Below, piece by piece: positions 7,316-13,378 of a stretch of DNA of 39,751 nt (within the stretch, counting starts at the first letter, position 1; every line of letters begins with the position of its first letter). Source of the DNA: an uncultured Oscillospiraceae bacterium (GTDB taxonomy: Bacteria > Bacillota > Clostridia > Oscillospirales > Oscillospiraceae); assembly GCA_947629775.1 (NCBI GenBank), contig CANRFA010000012.1, positions 1 through 39,751 of the forward strand, given 5' to 3'. A program made the translations under genes and the position numbers. Below the pieces are notes generated by a model. That model was given only the letters and a program-made list of their open reading frames with translations, had not been told where the DNA came from and made no database searches.

Positions 7316-8566
7316 ATGGGAGCTGTGCAGACAGAGTATCGGAAGAAGCTGCGTTTCCCGGCTGCTCCAGCCCCCGTGTCGGAGGAATCAGTCCGGCGGC
7401 AGCTCTCGGTTGCCGTCGGGGCGGAGACCTTCCGGCACAGGGATCCCATCTATCACCTGACGGAAAGTTTCCGACAGACCTTTGATCGGATCGGACAGAT
7501 CCGCGCGCAGGGGCAGGAACCGGATCTCGGCGCCATGACCCGGCTCTACTTCATGCGCGAGGAGACGCCCGGTCTGACGGAGGCGGGCGGAGAGCGGATG
7601 GCCGGGTCTCCCGGTCAGGAAACCCGGGAAACCGATGAGGCCCTGCCCGACGCGACAGACATGTCGTCCCGGTATGCGCCCCGGGATCCCAGCCAGCGCC
7701 TGATGGACCGCTTCGCCGAGGTCGCCTTCCAGCGCGGAAGCCTTTCGGCGGCCGTGATGCGGGGACAGGGAAAGATGATGCTCTTTTCCTGTCTGAACCG
7801 GTCGGCCGGGCAGGAGCGGAGCAGACAGGTGCGGGAGCGGATGCTGTTTCAGCGCAGTTCCTCCCACAGCAGAATCTCCGGTTCCCAGGGGACCCTGGGG
7901 ATTACGAACAAGGGCTTTGCGGAGAGCGCCGTGGGAATTGTTGTGGACGTGCTGAAAAACGCCCGGCAGGCCCTGGACTCCTTTACCGCCCTGGCGGAAG
8001 GGAAGGGCGCCGGATCGGGGACGCTTCAGAAGCAGTATCCCTTTCTGACGGACAGCCGGGAGCAGAACCTGCTGGCGGAGTACCGCGGCAGACTGGCCCA
8101 GCTGAAAGGCCCGGGAACGGAGGAGCAGCGCGCTGTTCTGACGCGGGCCCAGGAAAAGGTGGAGGCCGTCATCCGGAAGAAGGCGCAGATGCGGGAGGAC
8201 TTCCTGCAGAAGCTGCGCTACCTCTCCCAGTCGGCCGCCGCGGCGGAGTCCGAGTTTTCCTCGAAGGATTTCCTTCAGGAAGCGCTTCGGGCCATGGGAG
8301 AAGAAGAGGAACCCGAAGAGATCGAGCCGCCGGAGGATGGCGATGGCGGCGGCGATCCCGGATCGGACGCGGATCCCATGGGGGATTTCCCGCCGTCGGA
8401 AGACGGGGAGGAATTCCTTCCGGAGGACGACGCGGATCGCAGCGCTGACGCAGACACGGACGGAGGTGTTCGCCGTGGCCGTGAAGGAGCAGGAAACCCG
8501 CCGGCAGGAGGGCCCGGAACAGAAAACCCGGAGCCTCCAGGCGGAGGACCGGGGCCGAACGGCTGA
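7316..8566 (+). CDS. unknown injection-system accessory protein, helical with acidic Gly/Pro-rich tail
   Basis: I do not recognise a family. The 416-residue protein is hydrophilic, with no signal peptide or membrane segment. Residues about 20-60 and 120-330 are predicted helical by composition and include a Lys/Glu/Gln-rich stretch likely to be coiled coil (about 255-320). The last 90 residues are Asp/Glu/Pro/Gly-rich and probably disordered. I chose ATG 7316 because AGGGAGG lies 5 bases before it; an in-frame ATG at 7205, coupled to the leader peptide, would add 37 unstructured residues. It is the first long gene of the operon and its 3' end overlaps the next gene by 92 bases in another frame. 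Together with the YbjN-like gene downstream it could be a cargo or adaptor with its chaperone; that is only an inference. Confidence 0.65.
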   Translation: MGAVQTEYRKKLRFPAAPAPVSEESVRRQLSVAVGAETFRHRDPIYHLTESFRQTFDRIGQIRAQGQEPDLGAMTRLYFMREETPGLTEAGGERMAGSPGQETRETDEALPDATDMSSRYAPRDPSQRLMDRFAEVAFQRGSLSAAVMRGQGKMMLFSCLNRSAGQERSRQVRERMLFQRSSSHSRISGSQGTLGITNKGFAESAVGIVVDVLKNARQALDSFTALAEGKGAGSGTLQKQYPFLTDSREQNLLAEYRGRLAQLKGPGTEEQRAVLTRAQEKVEAVIRKKAQMREDFLQKLRYLSQSAAAAESEFSSKDFLQEALRAMGEEEEPEEIEPPEDGDGGGDPGSDADPMGDFPPSEDGEEFLPEDDADRSADADTDGGVRRGREGAGNPPAGGPGTENPEPPGGGPGPNG

Positions 8567-8909
8567 GCAGATCCCCCTCCAGGTCTTTGCCCGACTGCTG
8601 AGCGGGCAGACCGACCTGACGCAGCTTTCCACCTCTCTGCTGCGGGAGCTCAGCGAGGCCGTTGGCAACAGCGGTCTGGCGGAGATTCTGCAGGGAAGCG
8701 GGAGCGGAGTCGGCACGCCTGCCCTGCACACCGTAGAGGATCCCGGTACGGGGGCAGAACCTCCGGCCAACGGGATCCGGACCGTATCCCCGCTTCTGAC
8801 CGCCCCGGCGGAATGGAGCGGAGAGAGCGGCAGCTGGCCCCGGTCGGCGGATCCCGGAGCGCTTCTGGAGCGCGGGACGGACGGAGCTGACACGGCGTGG
8901 TCGTGGTAA
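8475..8909 (+). CDS. small unknown protein
   Basis: I do not recognise this 144-residue protein. It starts at GTG 8475, six bases after GGAGGTG, within the end of the preceding gene, a 92-base out-of-frame overlap. Residues about 30-75 look helical (LQVFARLLSGQTDLTQLSTSL and following), and the remainder is Gly/Pro/Ser-rich and probably flexible. The open frame extends further upstream to 8337, but no start with a ribosome site is seen there. Its position between a coiled-coil protein and a YbjN-like protein, all tightly packed, suggests the three act together. Confidence 0.5.
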   Translation: MAVKEQETRRQEGPEQKTRSLQAEDRGRTAEQIPLQVFARLLSGQTDLTQLSTSLLRELSEAVGNSGLAEILQGSGSGVGTPALHTVEDPGTGAEPPANGIRTVSPLLTAPAEWSGESGSWPRSADPGALLERGTDGADTAWSW

Positions 8910-8911
8910 GG

Positions 8912-9370
8912 ATGGCGGAAACGATGGCGAAATTTCAGATCGGAGACCAGGCGGACCCTGCGGAGGAACTGGAGTTTCTGCTGCGCTACAATGCATTCGA
9001 TTATCAGAGAGAGGGCCAGCGGTTCCGGCTGGTCTTCTCGGAGCGCGGACGCAAGTGGGAGACCATCTGCGCCTGCATGGAACAGGCTGTTCTGATCTAT
9101 GGCTACTACCCCTTCCGTGTAGCGGACCGGGCGCGGGCCACGGCCCTGTGCGAGGAGATAAACCGCCAGGTGCTGTTCGGCAGCATGATGACATGGAAGG
9201 AACGGGTGGTGTTCCGCACAGGAGCGGATCTGTTTGACGCCTACAGCGCCTACGAGCACATCGGGCGGGCGCTGGAGTACAACGCGTCGGTGGTGATGCG
9301 CTTCTGGGAAGGGTTGGCCGGCTGTGCCAACCGGAAATCAGGAGATCCTGACAGAACGTCAGACTCATAA
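8912..9370 (+). CDS. YbjN-like (secretion-chaperone fold) protein
   Basis: The 152-residue protein resembles the YbjN/type III chaperone-like fold: an N-terminal helix, a sheet region in which RFRLVFSERGRKWETICACME is followed by YYPFRVADR, a central ALCEEINRQVLFGSM helix leading to a strand with WKERVVFRTGADLF, and a final long helix with RALEYNASVVMRFWEGL. The family assignment comes from this pattern and was not searched. Start choice is uncertain: GTG 8897 and ATGs at 8912 and 8924 are in frame, and none has a strong ribosome site. ATG 8912 lies two bases after the previous stop, so translation may be coupled. In this context it could be a chaperone for a cargo or structural protein. It ends 77 bases before the sheath gene. 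Confidence 0.6.
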   Translation: MAETMAKFQIGDQADPAEELEFLLRYNAFDYQREGQRFRLVFSERGRKWETICACMEQAVLIYGYYPFRVADRARATALCEEINRQVLFGSMMTWKERVVFRTGADLFDAYSAYEHIGRALEYNASVVMRFWEGLAGCANRKSGDPDRTSDS

Positions 9371-9403
9371 TATCGTCGAAAGACGGCTGAAACTGAGCGA
9401 TAG

Positions 9404-9447
9404 AAAGGAGGATTGTCCCCAAACTTCAGCGTGGGGACAAACGAAAC
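9404..9447 (+). promoter_or_regulatory. distant Shine-Dalgarno bridged by a hairpin before the sheath gene
   Basis: A perfect AAAGGAGG (9404-9411) lies 36 bases before the sheath ATG at 9448, too far to act directly. Between them GTCCCCA (9415-9421) pairs with TGGGGAC (9432-9438) around a 10-base loop. Folding removes 24 bases and leaves an effective spacing of about 12. No closer ribosome site is present. The hairpin may thus bring the site to the start codon and control the most abundant component. Confidence 0.6.
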
Positions 9448-11208
9448 ATGGCAGAGTATTTGCATCCAGGCGTATACGTGGAAGAGTACGATTCCGGCGC
9501 AGTACCCATGCAGGGCGTCAGCACCAGTACGGCGGGGTTCATCGGACTGGCGGAGCGGGGACCCGTGGTGGGGCAGCCCCAGCTGGTCACCAGTTTTGCC
9601 GATTACAAGCGCATGTACGGCGGCTACCTCAGCGAGGCCCGTGCCGGGAACGGACGCTTCCTGCCCTATGCGGTGGAGCAGTTCTTCCTGAATGGTGGCT
9701 CCCGGGCCTACATCATGCGTGTGGCCGCGGACGGAGCGAAGAATTCCTCCGCGAAGGCCGGCGTTCTGAAGATCACGGCTGCGAACCCCGGCGAGTGGGG
9801 CGACAAGATCCGCGTGACCATCACCCCGACTTCCAAGGCCAAGACCCAGGTGCTGGCCGCTGCCGGCGCCGACCTGACCCTGAAGAACGCCGACGGCTTC
9901 AACGCCGGCGACGTGGTGGAGCTGTTTGACGGCAAGAACAAGGGCTATGCCACCGTCAAGTCCACCCTGGACAAGGTTGTCACCCTGGACGCCGCGCCCA
10001 CTGTGAACGCTGTGGATACCAGCGTGGGCACTCCCAAGTACATCCGCACCTGCGAGATCACGGTCTCCGTCAAGCTGGACGAAACCGTGGAGACCTTCGC
10101 GGACGTGAGCCTGAACGCGGCCGCCGATAACTTCGTGGCCGTCAAGGCCGCCAAGAGCGAGCTCGTCTCCTTCGAGGTGCTTCCCGCCGCCATTCCCGCT
10201 CCGGCTCCCGCTCCCGAGGGCAAGGAGAAAGCGACCGCCGCTCTGGCTCCCGCTGCCGCCAGCATCGTTCCCTTCGCGCAGATCGGCGGCGTGGACGCCC
10301 CCGTGGTGGTGGCCCTGGCCGGCGGCTCCGACGGCGCGATGAACAAGGCGAACGCCACCATGTACCTCGGCGAGGACAACGGCCCCGGCAGGCGCACCGG
10401 CCTGCAGTCCTTCATCGAGAACAACAACGTCTCCATCATGGCGATCCCCGGCGTGGTCGACCCCAACGTCCAGTCCACTCTGATCGCTTTCTGCGAGAAC
10501 CGCGCCAGCTGCTTCGCGATCCTGGATATGCCCGCTGACATGAAGAAGACCAACGAGCTGGCCCAGTTCCGCGACATGTACGACAGCACCTACGCCGCCA
10601 TCTATCACCCCTGGCTGGAGATGCTGGACAACGGCAGCAAGCGGCCCGCCTACTTCCCGCCCTCCGGCGCCATGGCCGGCATCTATGCCCGCACCGACAC
10701 CGATCGCGGCGTGCACAAGGCTCCCGCCAACGAGATCGTCCGCGGCTGCACCGGCCTGTCCTGCAGCTACAACGACGCCGAGCAGGACATCCTGAACCCC
10801 ATCGGCATCAACCTGATCCGTGCCTTCACCGGCCGCGGCATCCGCGTCTGGGGCGCCCGGACCATCAGCTCCAACGGTCTGTGGAAGTACATCAACGTCC
10901 GCCGTCTCTTCATCTATGTGGAGCAGTCCATCAAGACCAACACCAACTGGGTTGTCTTCGAGCCCAACAGCGAGGCGCTCTGGGGCCGTGTGACCCGCAC
11001 CATCGAGTCCTTCCTGGCGACCTGCTGGCGCGACGGCGCTCTGGCCGGTTCCACGCCCGAGCAGGCCTACTTCGTGGAGTGCGGTCCCACCACCATGACC
11101 CAGGACGATATCGACAACGGCCGGCTGATCTGCAACATCGGCATCGCGCCCGTGAAGCCCGCCGAGTTCGTCATCTTCCGCATCACCCAGAAGACCGCTT
11201 CCGAGTAA
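9448..11208 (+). CDS. contractile tail sheath protein (Afp2/Pvc2-like)
   Basis: This 586-residue protein forms the contractile outer cylinder that drives the inner tube through a target membrane. The N-terminus MAEYLHPGVYVEE and the STAGFIGLAERGP segment are classic sheath signatures. The C-terminal half (from about residue 290) has the standard sheath core, including IPGVVDP, the long RRLFIYVEQSIK helix region, EPNSEALWGRV and the terminal linker strand APVKPAEFVIFRI. Residues about 95-275 look like an inserted surface domain with a Pro/Ala-rich linker (IPAPAPAPEGKEK). Codon use is strongly biased to C-ending codons here and in the tube gene, suggesting high expression. It is the only sheath gene in the window, whereas Afp and PVC have three. 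Confidence 0.96.
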   Translation: MAEYLHPGVYVEEYDSGAVPMQGVSTSTAGFIGLAERGPVVGQPQLVTSFADYKRMYGGYLSEARAGNGRFLPYAVEQFFLNGGSRAYIMRVAADGAKNSSAKAGVLKITAANPGEWGDKIRVTITPTSKAKTQVLAAAGADLTLKNADGFNAGDVVELFDGKNKGYATVKSTLDKVVTLDAAPTVNAVDTSVGTPKYIRTCEITVSVKLDETVETFADVSLNAAADNFVAVKAAKSELVSFEVLPAAIPAPAPAPEGKEKATAALAPAAASIVPFAQIGGVDAPVVVALAGGSDGAMNKANATMYLGEDNGPGRRTGLQSFIENNNVSIMAIPGVVDPNVQSTLIAFCENRASCFAILDMPADMKKTNELAQFRDMYDSTYAAIYHPWLEMLDNGSKRPAYFPPSGAMAGIYARTDTDRGVHKAPANEIVRGCTGLSCSYNDAEQDILNPIGINLIRAFTGRGIRVWGARTISSNGLWKYINVRRLFIYVEQSIKTNTNWVVFEPNSEALWGRVTRTIESFLATCWRDGALAGSTPEQAYFVECGPTTMTQDDIDNGRLICNIGIAPVKPAEFVIFRITQKTASE

Positions 11209-11258
11209 GATCCACTGATGTTTCGAGTACGGAATTAATAAGAAAGGACGAGTGAGCA

Positions 11259-11744
11259 ATGGCAATTAACTATCCCTATAGAGTATTCCGGTACCAGGTA
11301 TCCACCGGCGGCATCGCCCGGGCCGGCTTCTCCGAGGTCTCCGGCATGAACATGTCGGTGGCGGCCGTGGAGTACCGCGAAGGCGACGACCTGCGCAACA
11401 CCCCCCGGAAGCTCCCCGGTCTGACGACCTTCGGCAACGTGACCCTGCGCTGGGGCGTCAGCGACGACTCCGACTTCCTGACCTGGCTGCACAGCGTGGC
11501 TCCCGACAACACCGCGGGCCCCACCAGCATCACCCGTTTCGACGTGACCATTACCCTGATCGACGACGCCGGCAACCCGTCCGGCCCGGTGTGGACCCTG
11601 ATCAACGCGTGGCCCGTCACCTACACCATCCCCGACCTGTCCGGTATGGGCGGCGAGGTTGCCATCCAGTCCATCGAGCTGTGCCACGAGGGCATCTGGC
11701 TGACGACCCCCGGCAGCATGGCCGGCACGCCTTCGCCCATCTGA
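11259..11744 (+). CDS. inner tail tube protein (Afp1/T4 gp19-like)
   Basis: This 161-residue protein is the likely main building block of the rigid inner tube. The N-terminal YRVFRYQV strand, the GFSEVSGMN segment, the YREGDDLRNTPRKLPGLTTFGNVTLRWG hallmark (given as residues about 41-68), and the LINAWPVTYTIPDL segment all match the gp19/DUF-type tube family of eCIS and contractile phages. The start has AAAGGACGAG upstream. It lies 50 bases after the sheath, so both are probably on one transcript, and it shares the sheath's strong codon bias. A perfect 38-base palindrome follows its stop, separating it from the low-copy assembly genes. Confidence 0.95.
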   Translation: MAINYPYRVFRYQVSTGGIARAGFSEVSGMNMSVAAVEYREGDDLRNTPRKLPGLTTFGNVTLRWGVSDDSDFLTWLHSVAPDNTAGPTSITRFDVTITLIDDAGNPSGPVWTLINAWPVTYTIPDLSGMGGEVAIQSIELCHEGIWLTTPGSMAGTPSPI

Positions 11745-11764
11745 TACGCGCTGATATACGCCTT

Positions 11765-11802
11765 CGTATGGCTATGCGGACTTAAGTCCGCATAGCCATA
11801 CG
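11765..11802. repeat. perfect 38-base palindrome (19-bp arms) between tube and chaperone genes
   Basis: The arms run 11765-11783 and 11784-11802, with centre ACTTAAGT. One flanking T-A pair and a T-G pair can extend the stem. No T-tract follows on the + strand; instead seven A residues lead into the AAGGAG ribosome site of the next gene. It is therefore unlikely to be a classic terminator and more likely an RNA stem that protects the sheath-tube message or lowers downstream expression. A DNA-binding site is the alternative. Confidence 0.85.
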
Positions 11803-11821
11803 AGTAAAAAAAGGAGACAAT

Positions 11822-12181
11822 ATGCAGACGGAATTTGAGTTCATGCTCCCCCGGGGATATGTGGACGCCAACGGAGACATCCACCGGAAGGGAACCATGC
11901 GTCTGGCGACGGCTGCGGACGAGATTCTTCCTCTGCGGGACCCCCGGGTCCAGCAGAACTCCTCCTATCTCTCCATCATCCTGCTGTCCCGGGTGATCAC
12001 GAAGCTGGGGACGCTGCCCTCCATCAACAATAAGGTCATCGAGGACCTGTTCACCATGGATCTGGCGTACCTCCAGGATTTCTACCAGCGCATCAACATG
12101 TCGGAGCGCCCCTCCTATACGGTGCGGTGCCCCCACTGCAATGAAAGTTTTGAGGTGCCGCTGGATTTTTTGTTGAGCTAG
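11822..12181 (+). CDS. tail-assembly-chaperone-like protein (zero-frame product)
   Basis: This 119-residue protein sits directly after the tube gene, where P2 gpE, lambda gpG and their kin are found. The start is backed by AAAAGGAG. It begins with a short strand segment (EFEFMLPRGYVDANGDIHRKGTMRLATAADEI is spread over residues about 4-35), then has helices with DPRVQQNSSYLSIILLSRVI, and ends with a CPHC pair and FEVPLDFLLS. Homologous genes occur in eCIS clusters; I name it by position and pattern, not by a search. Its last codons contain a T TTT TTG slippery heptamer (12166-12172), seven bases before the TAG, with a GAGGTG element upstream. A -1 shift would fuse it to the next open frame, giving a 181-residue product. 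Confidence 0.8.
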   Translation: MQTEFEFMLPRGYVDANGDIHRKGTMRLATAADEILPLRDPRVQQNSSYLSIILLSRVITKLGTLPSINNKVIEDLFTMDLAYLQDFYQRINMSERPSYTVRCPHCNESFEVPLDFLLS

Positions 12182-12366
12182 GAATCGTCCTCTACCCCCA
12201 GGACAGACTGTACCAGGAAATGTCCTTTCTCGGGTACTATCTGCACTGGTCTCTGGATGATCTCATGAATATGGAGCATCGGGAGCGCCGCCGCTGGTGT
12301 CAGGAGATCTCGGCGATCAACCGCAAGCTCAGCGGCACGCAGGAGAACCGGTACGAGTTCAAGTGA
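12172..12366 (+). CDS. -1-frame extension of the assembly chaperone (DUF6760-like), probably made by frameshifting
   Basis: This 64-codon frame continues from the slippery site and has no ATG, GTG or TTG before ATG 12220, which is already past the YPQDRLYQE segment. As I recall the DUF6760 family of eCIS clusters, this YPxDxLxxE start, the HW pair and the LxxMEHRERRRWCQEISAINR block are all conserved. Losing the first part would break the domain, so entry by a -1 shift at 12166-12172 is the simplest reading: join of 11822-12172 and 12172-12366. A small stem (12180-12183 with 12188-12191) starts seven bases after the heptamer. A separate 48-residue protein from ATG 12220 is the alternative. 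Confidence 0.65.
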   Translation, partial: VELGIVLYPQDRLYQEMSFLGYYLHWSLDDLMNMEHRERRRWCQEISAINRKLSGTQENRYEFK

Positions 12367-12380
12367 GGTGAGACAGAACT

Positions 12381-12902
12381 GTGGAAAACGGATTGCCGCC
12401 CCGTAAATCTCCGGAGCCGCCGAAGCCCGCCCGGGAGAACGACCCCTACCGCATGTTCCGGTTCCGGGTCAAAATGAGTGGCGGCGGCTTCCTGGACTTC
12501 GGAAAAACCACGGAAGCTGCCTTTTCTCAGTGCTCCGGGATCAGGGCCTCCACCGAGGTGGTGCGGGTACGCACCGGCGCGGATATCCGGGGCGTACAGG
12601 GGATTATTCCTTCCATTGTGACCTACAGCAATCTCACCCTGTCCAAGGGTGTGGTGGCCAACGGCAAGTTTCTGGACTGGGTATTCGGCTGCCTGCCGAC
12701 CAATCTGATGGGCCCGAAAAAACCCAAGCGCAAGACCATCGAAATCTCGGTCCTGAACGACGCGGGGAAAGAGGGCGTTACCTGGACGCTCTACGGGGCC
12801 TATCCGGTGGGCTACGAGCTGGCCAGTCTGGACGCGAGCCAGGACGGCGTGCTGATGGAGACCCTGGAGTTCGCCTATGTGGGGCTGAAACGGTCCACGT
12901 AG
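12381..12902 (+). CDS. second tail tube paralog (Afp5-like)
   Basis: This 173-residue gp19-family protein has a Pro-rich N-terminal arm of about 20 residues before the PYRMFRFRVKM strand, then AAFSQCSGIRASTEVVRVRTG, TYSNLTLSKGVV and TLYGAYPVGYELASLDAS, all aligning with the main tube protein. The GTG start at 12381 has GAGGTGA nine bases upstream. By analogy with Afp5 and T4 gp54/gp48 it may be a tube initiator joining the baseplate hub to the main tube. It starts 14 bases after the frameshift extension. Confidence 0.88.
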   Translation: MENGLPPRKSPEPPKPARENDPYRMFRFRVKMSGGGFLDFGKTTEAAFSQCSGIRASTEVVRVRTGADIRGVQGIIPSIVTYSNLTLSKGVVANGKFLDWVFGCLPTNLMGPKKPKRKTIEISVLNDAGKEGVTWTLYGAYPVGYELASLDASQDGVLMETLEFAYVGLKRST

Positions 12903-12923
12903 GAACGGAGAAGAGGTGGCCAT

Positions 12924-13364
12924 ATGATCGATCAGACACTGATGGAGGATTTCGCGTCCGGCGCGTTTTTCGATGTGCTTCTGGGTGGAAATCCTCTGGG
13001 TATGAGCGGACGGTTCACGTCGGTTTCCGGCCTGGGCATGCAGTTTGAGTACGAGACCGTGATGGAAGGCGGCAGCATGTATCCCCGCTATTTCTTCAAG
13101 AACGCGGTACCGCAGACGCTGGTTCTGGAGCAGGGAACCGTCACCACCGTGGATACATTTTCTCTCTGGGTGGACCTGGTGAACAGCGGCGTGGACGTTC
13201 CCCTGGCGGGAACCATTACGCTCTGCAACCACGAGGGGAGGCCCATGCGCACGTGGGTGATCGCGGGAGCGCACATTGTCCGATACGTCGGCCCCAGCCT
13301 GGACAGCAACCAGGCGCAGCTGGCGGTGAATCGAATTGAGCTTCTCTATGGAGGATGCACCTGA
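12924..13364 (+). CDS. third tail tube paralog (initiator-type)
   Basis: This 146-residue protein is another gp19-like tube relative. Its F-F-D-V-L-L strand, FTSVSGLGMQFEYETVMEGG segment, LVLEQGTV and WVIAGAHIVRYVGPSLDSNQ follow the family pattern. It is shorter than the main tube protein and ends in an RIELLYGGCT strand typical of initiator-type members. The start follows AAGAGGTGGCC. Its stop overlaps the ribosome site of the giant downstream gene, so both are translated in series. Confidence 0.87.
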   Translation: MIDQTLMEDFASGAFFDVLLGGNPLGMSGRFTSVSGLGMQFEYETVMEGGSMYPRYFFKNAVPQTLVLEQGTVTTVDTFSLWVDLVNSGVDVPLAGTITLCNHEGRPMRTWVIAGAHIVRYVGPSLDSNQAQLAVNRIELLYGGCT

Positions 13365-13378
13365 GGAGGACGCGCCAG

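Noticed and set aside
11765-11820. Rho-independent terminator at the 38-base palindrome
   Set aside because: The stem is followed by A residues and a ribosome site, not a T-tract, so intrinsic termination on the + strand is not supported.
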